In this document: piece by piece, positions 31,357 to 42,964 of the stretch | How positions within the stretch are numbered: the stretch's first letter is position 1 | How the letters are laid out: the number at the start of each line of letters is the position of its first letter | Assembly (NCBI GenBank): GCA_030549175.1 | Contig: JAUKUA010000006.1 | Coordinates: forward strand, 3,844,001-3,908,000 | DNA length: 64,000 bases | Direction: 5' to 3' | Origin: Lasiosphaeris hirsuta | Taxonomy: Eukaryota > Ascomycota > Sordariomycetes > Sordariales > Lasiosphaeriaceae | Notes under the pieces: model-generated | What the model was told of the DNA's origin: nothing | Seen by the model: only the letters and a program-made list of their open reading frames with translations | The model's database searches: none | Made by a program: the position numbers and the translations under genes

Positions 31357-34300
31357 TCAAGGAAAGGGCGTCTCCAGGTGCTTCGGTTTGCTGCCACCAA
31401 ATGCACCTTGCTCCAAGAGCGCCTGGAGATCCTGATCGGTAGCCCAGTCTTGGGGTTCAAAGCGCGAGTAATGATCAACAGTAGTAGTAGCTGCTCGTGA
31501 AGCGCCCGATGATGACGACTCGGCCACACGGCTGCTCTCACCACCAGCATCGGAAGGGAGCAAGCGAGCTTTCTTGGGTGATGATGATGGCCCAGCTGGC
31601 GATTCTACCGGCCTCTTACCGCGGCGGCCGCTGGATCGCTCCCCTGCCACCTCTGCTTCACGGGTCGGATACGGGTCATCGTCCGGCTCCGCAGCCATCT
31701 GAGCCGTAGACTTGGGGTGAACCCAACGGAACGTTCCGTCCTCGTTCCGCCTCACATCCTCCTTGCGAATGAACATATTCCGATGCGTCGGCATCCTCCA
31801 CATCACAGATCTCAGCCGTTTGCGGTGCGGCAGGCTTTCCGCAAGCATCAAAACGTCGAGAATGTGTGGGGTCTGCTTCGCGTTCTTGTTCGCCATTTCC
31901 AACCCCATGTTCAAGCCTTTGCCTTTGGGATTAGGTCTCCAGAACTTTAAGCTACCGGGTTGGGTATCCACCTCAGCGTTTGGAACCATTTTCCCACGAG
32001 CCTGAGCTTCAGCAGAAAGATGCTGCAAATACGCCAAGATATTGGCCGCGAGGGTCTCTTGGTGGCCGCAGACCAGGTAGGTAGTCATAGGGATGTTCCA
32101 TGCCCGGCTTCCCCCTCCTCTGCTCATCACCCGGTCTAACCGCCTAGTCGTGAAGTGCCAGCCGTTCTCAGCTGCCTGGAGGAGTGCGTCGGGCGAGCTC
32201 GCCGCATCTCTGGCGGCGTCGGGGTTCATGGCGAAGACGCAAAAGCTAGATTGCCTCTCAGCAAAAGCTTTGTCCATGGAGTCGGAAGTGGCGGTGACTA
32301 GCACAAAGTCGGGGTCCCCCTCATCAGGGAACTTGGTATCTGCCTCGACCCATGTGCAGAAGGGGGCTGTGATGTAGCGCTGCTCCCCGAGCTGCTTAGG
32401 CGACCCTAGTACGTCGAGATAATCGGATATGCGAAACAGGGACGACGATGGCTCGTTCTGGCCGATCTTGTGGCGTCTGTAGAGGTCATAGATGAAATTC
32501 CTGGCCTTGGGAATTTGGAGGCGCTTAACGGCAACGTCTAAGCGGTGCACCACTTTGCCATCTCTTTTCTCGACGCACATTGGCCTGAGCACGTCAGATG
32601 GTATTCGCTCAGGCGCGTCATCTGCCGCCATTCCTCCCCCGCCGGGGGTCAGGGTGATTCCCGTTTCCCAACATGCCCGCGCCGAGCAACCGAGAAGATT
32701 TGCTTCGGCCGTGTTTCTCAAGTGAATTTCCAAGGTCCCGATCAGCGTATCGCTGTCTAGAAACGGGGCGCCAAGTCCTTCCTCTCGGGGAAAGCGATGC
32801 TGGCCCGCCACCTCTAGGAGGCCATCCACCAGGGTCTCGGCTACGGCCAAATAGGCTATTTCTCGAGTCTGTTCCCAGTCCGGGGCAAAGTAGGCTGCGG
32901 TGGTGAAGACGGCGAGGAATGCTTTGTCGGGTGGGTACGTATCCAGCCCCAGCCGGTCTGTCTCGGTCCAGAGAGCCTCGAGCGTGTCCAAGGCGTCTCG
33001 GCGGACGCGCCATGCTGCCTTAAGACAGCTGAGGATGTTGGATGCGAGCTTCTTGCTTTCCTCTGCCGAGACGGCCGTCCGCATTAGCATCGTGAAGTTG
33101 TCTTCGGTGACGTAGATGCCAAGAAACCGGGACCGAATGTAGCGTGCGTCACGCATTGCGCCGTGTGGGCTGTCGAAGATACGCAGGGCGTCTTGATCAG
33201 ACCCGGTCTCGCCGTTTCTGTCCCGGCGAGCAGCCGTGGCACTGGTGGGTTTGTCTGCCTCTTCGTGGCTGTCTGCGCCCGATTCAACATCCTGGCGTCT
33301 GTCATTGATCACGGGCAGGGAAGGCTGGGCCACTGTCGTTGCTGTTATTTGTCGGCATTTCAGCGCTCTGACGACATCCCCGCGATAGACCTCCCGGGCC
33401 CAGTCAGCGACGTAGTCGATGTGAAGCAGAAGCCGGAACGCGTCTTTCCCGTTATGCAAGCTCCCTTTCCAGAGCTGAAGTATTCGCTGTTGAGCCACGT
33501 TGGCTAGGTCAGCTTCGGTATTAGTCTATTCGAGGGTGTAGGCATGCTCACACAGTGTGCCTTCATGTTGCGTTTTATCTTTTCGATGTAACCAGCATGC
33601 AAGCTCCATTCCGCTCCCCGTCGACTTATCAGCCAGATGAGCGGAGGGATGTGGAAGTCGGCGTCTTCGTCAGCGCCAGCGCCCTGCAGTTGCTCATACC
33701 GCAGCTTTAGAAGGCGCCGAATCGTAGAACCAGCTTCCGTCCCCAGTTCCGTTTCGTTCCCCGGTTGGCTGTCGGGAACATTTCGAACGACTAGGAAAGG
33801 GAAAAGTGGTGCGCCGTCTGCAGCGCCATTCTGGCCATCAGACGGCGACCGTGGCCCGTCTGGTCTCCTCACCCCAAGCCACTGCCTTAGATCATGAGAC
33901 TTGCGAAGTCCGTAGATCTTGTACGGCTGTTTTGCCAGCTCATATCTCTGGTCTGGTGAGTCGACTGCGTCAGGGGGGTCGATGATGTTGTGATCAACTT
34001 GAACCTCGTGAAACAGTAACTGATTACAGAACTCGGGACTAGTAGATTTTACACGGCTTAGCTACACGATAGCCTGTTGGGATCTCGGTGACATTACTTG
34101 TGTTGTTCGCTTAAACAAGAACGACGTTGCTCCGCTTGACCGTGGCTATTCCGTCCATCTGTCATTGCCTCGGCTTCATGCCAAAGTCGTGCACGGCATT
34201 TAAGGCTATGAGAAAATAGATAAGTTAGGGAGGCAGAGAATGGGTAGGAACGGGAAGAATTTTGTGCGGTGAGGAAGACGATACCAAGCAACTTCGACGG

Positions 34301-34619
34301 TGAAACGAGCCAAGACAGCTCGTTCCAGCTCGTCAAGACCATCTGCAGGTTCATGCGCATTCTGCCCCTTGTGCACATTTCCCTTTACCAAACGCGCTAT
34401 TTGTTTTGATCGGAGCACAGTCTGTTCCTTCCATGGCTTGTAGAGGGAATCTGCGCTGATGCATCCTTGGTATTGATCGGGGTTGTACGTGTTGATTTGC
34501 CGAATGTGACGGAATACGTTTCTGCAGCTGCCTGGCCACAGCGGGCTATTTCTGGGACCCAGTGGAGCGCCAAAAAGTATCTGGGAGTCTTCCCCTAGCA
34601 CTTCCACCTCTCTGTTCAT
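31357..34619 (-). CDS. Large unrecognised fungal protein (about 1,000 aa)
   Basis: Starts at 34619 (MNREVEVLGEDSQILFGAP). Four exons join in frame: through FTVEVA (donor about 34286), LKCRARLWHEAEAM to LSEQH, PEFCNQLLFHEVQVDHN to RNMKAH (acceptor CTACTAG, donor about 33556), and the long last exon NVAQQRILQLWKGSL to 31357. The central part is mixed helix. The C terminus is basic, serine-rich and probably nuclear (RRGKRPVESPAG, SSPKKARLLPSDAG). No catalytic motif or known domain is recognised. It is transcribed away from the HET-domain gene, sharing its upstream region. Confidence 0.6.
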
Positions 34620-34983
34620 GGCTGCTGATCAGGAAGTACGGAACCTCTCTGCGGGTTGATGGTTTAAGATCACTGTAAACCAGAGCTCTACTGATAAAAT
34701 CAATCCCCCCACCTATATAACCGCCGTCTTCCGTGGCAATCATGGATGCCTGGACGGGGGAGGCCTCAGTCTGGGTGCATGTGACGCGACATGCAGGGGT
34801 TCTTTCCCGGGTCTCAAGTAAAGTAGGCACTCAGCCAACCAACGTCCAATGCTAAAACAAGCGTGTTTATACGGAAGGTCCAAGGCAAAACTTCTATTTC
34901 TCAAAGGGGAGCCTTTTCACTCCCCATTGATCCATGGAAGCACTGGGCCTGGTGATTCCCCTCAGCTCTCAGGAAGAACAGCA
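34620..34983. promoter_or_regulatory. Divergent promoter region
   Basis: 364 bp between the large minus-strand gene and the HET-domain gene. An in-frame ATG at 34849 could extend the HET protein N-terminally by 45 residues, but they look non-coding. No specific site is recognised. Confidence 0.3.
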
Positions 34984-37190
34984 ATGCCGAAGCGCACACT
35001 GCGTCAGGAGAATCAGACTCGAGCCAAACGACCCAGGATCGCTGCGGATCCGCAGGCACCCGGTGAGCTCTGCAAAAGATGCAGCGAGGTTGCCGCTACC
35101 TCGACAAATCCACGCACTCTCGTCGACGCGCAAAGGGGCATCCAGCTTGCGCCCGTGAACGAGTCGGTCGATCGACTACGCAGCTCGGCATGCGAATTTT
35201 GCCAGCTTATAGCTTGCATCAAGCAGCCTCAGTTGGACACGACCGAATGCTGTCTCTACGCCTTCTCCGCCAACAGCGTTTACGCCCATGCTCGCAAGCA
35301 AGTTCTCCAAAAATCGATGGTGGCTGATTCGCTTGTCCTCGGGATACTCCGTGCCACGGGAAAGCGTCCCAAAGCACAGCCAGACGACTTCATCGGCCTC
35401 ATCGATCACACGAGACCACCGTCTCAACTGTTTATCGGAGCGCAGAAGATAGAACCTCGCCAAATTGACTACGAAAGGCTCAAAACCTGGATTGATTTTT
35501 GTCAGGACAAACACAAAGGCTTGTGTTTATCGCCAAATGCCAAGCCCCCTCCCAAATTTCGAGTCATTGACATCACGACACGCAGAGTTGTCCAGGCGCC
35601 GAAGGAATGCAATTATGTAGCCTTATCATATGTTTGGGGGAATCCAGCAGATTCTACCAACTCTGGGTTCTCTTGTGTCGTGGAGGACAGCATGATCGTC
35701 TGCAAGGCGTTAGGATACAGGTATCTCTGGGTTGACCAAGATGTGAGTCCTTTCCTGTCATTCACCGTCACAACGGCTCTATTCGGCGCGGCGGCACCCG
35801 CCTCAAAGTCTGACCACGGACCCCATCACCACAGTGCAACGACCAAGGCAATCCCAACGTATTGGAAAAACAAGTTAATGCTATGGATGCTGTCTACGGC
35901 AACGCCCACTTAACAATCATCGCCGCTGCTGGAGAGGATTCTGCCTATGGTCTTCCAGGCGTCGGCCTTCGACCTAGGGTGACACAACAACTCATCTCTC
36001 TTGGGAAAACGACGTTTATCCGGACCTTCACCCACCTCCAAGAGACGTTGAAAGCATCCAAGTGGGCGACTCGTGGCTGGACCTTCCAAGAGGGCGTCCT
36101 CTCCACGCGAAAGTTAATTTTCACCGACCATCAAGTCGCCTTCCAGTGCAACGGCATGCACTGCTCCGAAGCTGTCTGTTGGCCTTTCCAGCTCATGCAC
36201 GCAAAGGTGCCCAATCCAATCATTGCCCCTCTCATCGAGAAGAAACAATTCAACAGATACAGGCCGTACCTGAACCTCGCCAAACTCGTTCAAGAGTATA
36301 GCGCACGTTCTCTCACGAATCCATCAGACAGACTTAAGGCCATCCTAGGAATACTATCGAGCTGGGAGAAACGCAAAGACCCTATCTATCATGTCCGGGG
36401 AGTCCTCGTATCTCCAAACTTTAGTAGAATGCTGAATGCCACGGATGGTTGGGAGATTAGACTCGGGGGCTGGTTCCACCAGGAGCCCTGCACCCGGCAG
36501 CCGACGTTTCCAAGTTGGTCATGGGCAGGCTGGTCTGGTGCGTTTGTTAGAACGCAACATCTGTTCGTCACCAACCGCAATGTCTTCCAAACCTGGCTGG
36601 AAAAGGATGACCCAAGTAGAGGACGAAGCCCGGCTCGCATCTCGCTCCTGACCTTTGTCATTCAACACGACGAGCACCGCGAGTACCCGGTGGCAACTTC
36701 CTTCATACAGCTGAAGGTGAGCGCCATCGAAGTCACATTCACCTCGGTCCGGTGGACGGCAAGCGAGGCGTGGAAGCGGGCTTATTATCGCCATGGCGAT
36801 GACCCGTCACAGCCACGCGGCAACGCGTTCAAGGATGGCATCTATGCCGAGTTTCAGTACCGCGGGTACGTCGAGCTATGGTACTTCTATGCCGACGACG
36901 AGGGCCTCGACCTCGCTTCGCTGCCCGGGAGACGCCTCATGGCGCTGCTCCTCGAAAGCACGCTCCACGGTAGCAAGAAGTTCATTGTGGTGGCTCCCAA
37001 GCAGGGATACTACGAGCGGGTAGGATACCTGAACTGCGGGGCGCATACGGGAACTCATCCTGATGTTACATATCGAAGGGCAGACGGAACACTCACAAAG
37101 ACGAGGCCACCGCCACCGCTTGGGGACGAGGGTGGGAATTACCTCAACTGGGAACAAGGGCTGAGGACCATGCATATTCGGCTTGGATAG
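34984..37190 (+). CDS. HET-domain (heterokaryon incompatibility) protein
   Basis: HET domains trigger cell death in fungal non-self recognition and in NLR-like immunity. Exons 34984-35742 and 35835-37190 give 704 aa. The domain spans about residues 200-385: NYVALSYVWG, YRYLWVDQD joined over the intron to CNDQGN, MDAVYGNAHLTIIAAAGEDS and ATRGWTFQEGVLS. The N-terminal 200 residues begin with a basic segment and hold a CKRCSEVA...CEFCQLIACI cysteine pair typical of long HET proteins. The variable C-terminal half has no known domain. The gene appears intact; no partner gene is adjacent. Confidence 0.9.
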
Positions 37191-37822
37191 TGACGACGGA
37201 TGGATGCGGTGTGGATGCATTGGGTGCTTGATGAAGTTGCCGGAGGGTATTTCCGAGGGTTTTTGGGACTTTAATGGCGAGATTAGTCTGTTTGCTTTCG
37301 ATCCCTGCAGCACAACTTTTGTTTTTGGTAGTGGGACTTTTCTGTTCCTTCTTGGAGAGCTTCTTTGGTCTGTGATAAAAAAAAATATATATATATTTTT
37401 TTTAACGAAGCTCTTTTTCAGCGCTTACTTAGCTACCCTTATAGAGTATTACTGAGTCGTGCTGAATAATGGAATACAGGCCCTGTTGAGCAGAACGTAC
37501 CAGCATATAAGCTCTCTGGCGAAGCCAGAGAGCCCAGAAGCAATTCAATCAAGCAGTTGCAACCCAGAGATTCCAGAGTGCACCGTGTTTCTTACAGCTC
37601 CAATGCTGGGCCCTTTGCTTGCACGGGACCATTTTTGGGCCCTTCGGCTAAAACTGCACCTTTTCGGAAGGCTGTGCTGTTTAATGGGCAGATATTAGCC
37701 GAAGCTGAGCCGGGGCTGATCTGGACTGATCAAACGTGACGAAGAGTCGCGTGACTTTGAGCATGGGTGGTCGTCGATTTTAGGGTGGTGAAACACCAGA
37801 GTCCATGTCCGCGCTGACTGAC
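37191..37822. other. Repeat-containing gap
   Basis: Includes a perfect hairpin CTCTCTGGC-GAA-GCCAGAGAG (37511-37531), an A/T run at 37378-37403, and at about 37775-37797 (minus strand) the start of the dispersed repeat (TTCACCACCCTAAAATCGAC). No gene is supported. Confidence 0.45.
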
Positions 37823-39325
37823 CTTGTCGCAGTACCAAAACATGAAGCATCTGCTGCATTTCCGCAGCGACGCCTTGCGCTCGTCGCAGCCGTGGCAAGT
37901 CCTCTCACTCCCCTGGGCAGAGTATTTTTGCGAACACGATCGCTGAGCGCGAGTAGTTCGGCCAGCTTGACGGGGATGATCTTTCGGGTACCCAACAAGT
38001 TAGAGCTACCGGGAACACGCCGCGTGGGGTAGGGGAGAGAAACTCTAACCTTGGCGACGTCGGCCTCCTCCACGGGGATCCCAGTTGTGAGATCGAGGAA
38101 GGAGCGCTGGCGCGCATACTCCATCAGGCAGCCCGCCTCCCAGGCTTTCCAAAAGTCGTCAAATGAACATGTCGAGCCGTCGCGGGGCCCGTGATATCCC
38201 TTCCCGAGGCTTGGGTGGTCGCCTCGCCGGACTTTTTGTTTCCGGTAAAGAGCTTATGGTAGGCTAAACCCAAATTGCTTTCAGCTGTGCGGCCGGGGCA
38301 AGTAACAAAGCCAAAGTCAAACCAAAAGTCAAGGCCCTTTTCGACGGGCCCCATGTGCTCGTTCCCAAGAGTCGTCACGAGGAACAAGAAGCAGTAATGC
38401 TTCGCAGAGGGCGCAAGGTCGCCGATGGGCTTGTTTTGGTCGGACGGGTCGAGATAGGCCCTGGCTTCCTCTTGTCGCTCTTCCATGTCCCTCGTCGCGA
38501 TTATTATCCAGGCAGCCTCCTCTTTATCCGCATAATCTTCCACTTCGAGGACATACCTATGGTCGAGAAACCACTTGTAATAGCTACCACTGCAATTTTT
38601 CAGGGATCGCAGAGAAAAGTCGGATAATTTTCTCCACAAAGCAGACCTTGTGTTGTCCAGGTGTAAACTTCTTGGCTTGAGATTCCGCGGGCTCCGAATG
38701 TACCCTGGTAGAGACCCAAGAGTTTACACATCTCCGCGGAATTAGCACAGCGACAGAATCCGTAGTCCTCGCAAGTTTGGGGGTCATCGGGGAGCTGGTA
38801 TTTAGAACAATCCTCTCGGAGAGTGTTCGCCGTGGTGATAGATCTGCGGTTGCACTTGAAAATATGACGGAATGACTGGTCTTCGCACCAAACACTACAA
38901 AACCAGGCCCCGCGACAGTGAGAACACTTGCGTATGGTGGTTTCACAACATGCATCGCAGGGACCAACGACGTTCTTCACATTGGTGCTGGGTAAGGCGG
39001 CATCAGAAGTGGTCGCTGCATCTTCGTGTGACGGTTCTCTGTAGGTACAGGTTAGGCTTTCGAAATCTGTTGAGGAGGGTGTTGTGTAACTACTACTTAC
39101 TCGGCGCTCGCTGCTCGGAAAGCGAGACTTTCTCGCTGGCCTTGTAGATAGGTCAATGGTGCCGGACATGAGTGGCATGTCAGAGCCGGGCATGCGAGTC
39201 CCGATTGTTGACCCCCCGATTCTAGATTCCTTCGAGTGCGGCAAGAAACCAGCCTCTTGGTTTAATATCTCCCACTTGACTAGCGACTCGAGATCTCGCA
39301 TCGCTCTCGTGACCCTCTCCTGCAC
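37823..39325 (-). pseudogene. MYND zinc-finger protein, 3' truncated
   Basis: The frame from 39325 holds an intact MYND-type finger at about residues 123-157 (CDACCETTIRKCSHC, then FCSVWCEDQSFRHIFKC), followed by DYGFCRCANSAEMCKLLGLY. Later exons on the same strand read YYKWFLDHRYVLEVEDYADK (38639-38124 frame), FDDFWKAWEAGCLMEYARQR, and after an intron a second MYND-like start (CHGCDERKASLRKCSRC, FMFWYCDK) ending at donor GTCAGT (37822). The remaining Cys/His residues of this second finger are missing: 25 bp further lies the dispersed repeat. At least one frame change near 38220 is unexplained. MYND fingers bind proline-rich peptides; many fungal copies are uncharacterised. Confidence 0.6.
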
Positions 39326-40761
39326 TGCTGCTACACACTGGAAATCTAGTAAATCCTAAAAGCTGTATAACTTCCCATGGCACCACTGGTCTTGATTCCA
39401 CCAAGGAGATCTAAAAAGTGCCAGCAGAGAAAGCAGCTCTTCTTGCTGCAGCCCATGTACTCGAAAGCCAAGCTGTTGGTGGAAATGACGATGAGCCAGG
39501 TAGCGAAACTAGCACACCATGACGTTATTAGGATGCTATCATGCTCGTATAGGAGCGGCGCGGTTAATGAGACCTTGACTCGCGTTGACAGCTTTACCTA
39601 CTTCTTCCTCATGTCAGCGACTATCCTCCGCAGGGCAATACGTTACTCCGTAGTGAGCTTGAACACTGAGCTTTTCATATTAGCGCGTAGGCGGCCTTAT
39701 AGTCGCCATGGGTCAGGGCGGAGGCCCAAGACAGCGCGGGGCGTTGGGGCTCAGCCGGCTCATTACATGTGTAAGCAACCGGTGGTGCCGAACCGAAACA
39801 GCTACGGCGGCTTCTTCGTTACGTTAGGGTTACAACTCCCGCAAATCAATGGGCACACACGCCCGAGCCTCAGCAACGTCATCCCAGATATCACAATGAC
39901 GCTAACGGCCTCAGCAAGACAGAAGCGACGCTGAGCTAGAGGCCGCACCAAGACAGCCGATAGCAGTTTGCAGCAGCAATGTCGGGTTGAAAAGATTGGC
40001 AATCGGTAAGGAGCTTGACGCCATAGAAGATTACCAGTATCTGAGCCATCAAACTATTACAGTCCCAATCTCAACCCCAACCGTATGACAGGTGACAGGC
40101 TATGATTAGAAAATATAGGAGGAGAAAAGGTGAGGAGAGGGTTGCGGGAATAGCGCTGCTTGATTCATATGTGCCTCGATTGCTGCCTTTTAAGCGTCCC
40201 CATCCTCACCCTCGAGCCGTGCTGTGATACCTTATAGCATCTCCTTAGTGAGGTTGGCGTGACGACCCCGCCAGCCGTCACTGGAAGGACCAGGGTGTAA
40301 TAAGCCAAAGTCCCTACGACAAATCAGGTATTCAATGGGAGGGCGAGAGAGAACTGTAAAGGTGTAAGACTTCAACCTGGCCCTGAGCCAAAATAATCGT
40401 TTTAAAACAGTGTCAGCTATGAACTTCCGTAGTGTAATGAGCTTTTAGCGTGTCGCATCGCGCCGGGCACGCCAATGCGTGCCCCGCAGCGACCCACCGC
40501 AGCGGCAGGTCTTGGCCACACGAGAATTGCAAGGCATTTCCCCGTTTCCTGTTTTTCCTACCGAGCTTGCCAACGCCTGTGGTATACCAAGCTCCGCCAC
40601 TGCTCGCCAAGAGGAATCACCCGTCGTTTCCCCATCCGAGACTCGAGCACGTGGCTGATCCCTGGTCGGATCGCAAAAACTACATCAGCAACCCTTGCGC
40701 GTGCCACTTGACGTGATGCTATTGCCACGCAGTTTCGTCGAGCGTCGCACAAGCCGCTGAA
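39326..40761. other. Intergenic, nothing convincing
   Basis: A 185-codon open frame at 39377-39934 has no motif, signal peptide or composition typical of genes and may be relic DNA. The last 300 bp are the promoter of the permease gene. Confidence 0.4.
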
Positions 40762-42964
40762 ATGGCCGAGCCTGCCAACAAGCTCGACACGAGCATTATC
40801 AATGAATGGAGATCAATTGTCACCCTGATTGTATTTGTTTTTACCAGTAAGCCCCGCCTAGAGGGCCTGTGCCTGGTGGAGCACAAACGAGCTCAAGCTG
40901 ACGTCGTTGTAGACATCAACGTTTTATTTCCCTTTCATATCCCCATCTACTTGCCTCGCTACCTCTCAGATGCCGCAGCCGACCTCTTCGCCGCCCTGAA
41001 GGTGGCCCCTCTTCGGCGCAAGCATCTCAATGGCGCCTCAAAGACCTTTGTCCGATTCAGCTTCCCCATGAACTTCGTGACGGCGCCCCTGATTGCCGAC
41101 CTTTTTCTTCTCGCCATTTCGGCCATTGGGCGAGACGAAGTCCGTGGAGGCACACTCGGTGCCGACCACATCTCCCCTCTCGACATTATGCTCTTCTTCA
41201 TCACTCTCGCCTACATCGCCATCTCCATCGATGCTTCTGGCGTTATCCGATGGCTCGCGTACAAGGTTCTCCTCTGGGGCGGCAATAGCGGCCGCAGGCT
41301 GTTTCTCTATTTGTACATGTTCTTCGCTTTGCTTGGCTGTTTCATCGGCAACGACCCCATCATCCTCTCCGGCACGCCGTTTCTGGCCTACATGACGCGA
41401 GTCTCGAGCAATATCAAACACCCGCGGGCTTGGATCTTCACGCAGTTTGCGGTTGCCAACATCGTCTCGGCGATCCTCGTCTCCTCGAACCCGACGAACC
41501 TCGTACTTGCCGGGGCTTTTCAAATTCGGTTTATTGATTACACGGTGAACATGATCGTTCCCGTTGTGATCACGGTTGTTGTTCTTTTCCCCATTCTCCT
41601 CTACGTCATTTTCAGGCAGGAGACTCTGATTCCAAGAACGATTACGCTTCACGAACTTCCGGAGGAGATCAGAGCGAAGAAGCCTAAGAACCCTTGCATC
41701 CCTTACGCTCGAGGCGCCGCCGAGGAGGAAGAGGAGATCCACGCAGATGATGAAAAGGGGCAGCTTCTTGAGCTCGCAGAGATCATGCACCCGTTTTTGG
41801 ATAAGAAGAGCGCAATTTTTGGAACCTTCATCATTGCGGTGACCCTCATCGTTGTGCTGGTGCTGAATGCCGTGAAGCCGACTGATGGGGAGCTTCCTGT
41901 TTTCTGGGTCACATTACCTGCAGCAGTTGTCATGTTTCTATGGGATATTTCGGTTGGGTGGCTGGGAAGGAAAGAAACGCGGGAAATCGCCCACAACGGT
42001 CGTCGCGAGCTTGAAAATGGCCGGACCGAGAGAGCAGTCCTTGCTTCCCCCGCCCCGTCAGTGGACTGCGCCCTGCCAGAATCCCACCCTCAGACCCGAC
42101 CGAGGGACTTGGCGCGATTTCAGAAACCAAACGCCGATACGGCGAACCCGACATTGCCAACCCAGCCAGCCGTCGACCATGCAATCCCCGCCCTCGCAGA
42201 GAAGGGCGGTGCGCTGGGAGATGGGCCAGGAGCACGGCCGCTGGACGGCGTTTTGGGCAATGGGAATGGTGTCGACGTTGAGCAGAGACGTGCTACGACG
42301 AGCCAGGACAAGACGACTCTGGTGTCCCTTGTCTCAGACGCCTGGGCTTGGTCAAGGGAGACGTTTCCGACGGCCACGTCTGTGCTCTCTCTTCTCCCAT
42401 TGGCACTTGTGCCTTTTGCTTTCGCCATGTTTGTATTGGTGCAGGCACTTGTCACAAAAGGGTGGGTGCCTGTTTTTGCGTACGGCTGGGATCACTGGGT
42501 CAACAGGACGGGCACGATCGGGGCAATTGGCGGCATGGGCTTTGTGTCGGTCGTTCTTTGCAATGTAAGGATCCCACCAAACTGCCGAGGTGATATTGGG
42601 CTGACGTATGATATAGTTTGCAGGTACCAACATTGGAACCACCATCCTCATTTGCAGAGTCCTACAGGCGTGGCAGGCGATCCACGAGCAGAATGGGACG
42701 ACCATATCAAACCGGACCTTTTGGGCGACTGTGTACAGCATGGCACTGGGCGTCAACTACGGCGCGTTCAGCACGGCATTCAGTGGCTCGTTGGCTGGGT
42801 TGTTGTGGAGAGACATCCTGGGGAGAAAGCATATCCATGTCCGGGCCCGAGACTTTGCGCGATTCAACATCCCCATCATCGCAGCATCGATGGTGGTTGG
42901 ATGCGCTGTACTGATCGGGGAAGTGTACATCACGAGAGACACACAGCCATATGTCCCTTTGTGA
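40762..42964 (+). CDS. ArsB/NhaD/citrate-type ion permease
   Basis: A polytopic transporter of the ion transporter superfamily. Exons 40762-40846, 40913-42564 and 42617-42964 sum to 2,085 nt (694 aa). About eleven hydrophobic helices occur in two halves, with a hydrophilic loop of about 130 residues after residue 390. Characteristic stretches are FALLGCFIGNDPIILSGTPF, VANIVSAILVSSNPTNLVL and, in the second half, FAGTNIGTTILICRVLQAW; the paired Asn-Pro-Thr-Asn and Gly-Thr-Asn loops are typical of Na+/H+, arsenite and dicarboxylate carriers. The substrate cannot be told from sequence. Confidence 0.85.

Noticed and set aside
39377..39934. 185-codon frame as a gene
   Set aside because: No domain, no neighbouring exons with splice signals, and odd composition; kept only as unassigned DNA.
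41038..41790. 250-codon minus-strand frame
   Set aside because: Antisense of the permease gene, highly charged and without motifs.
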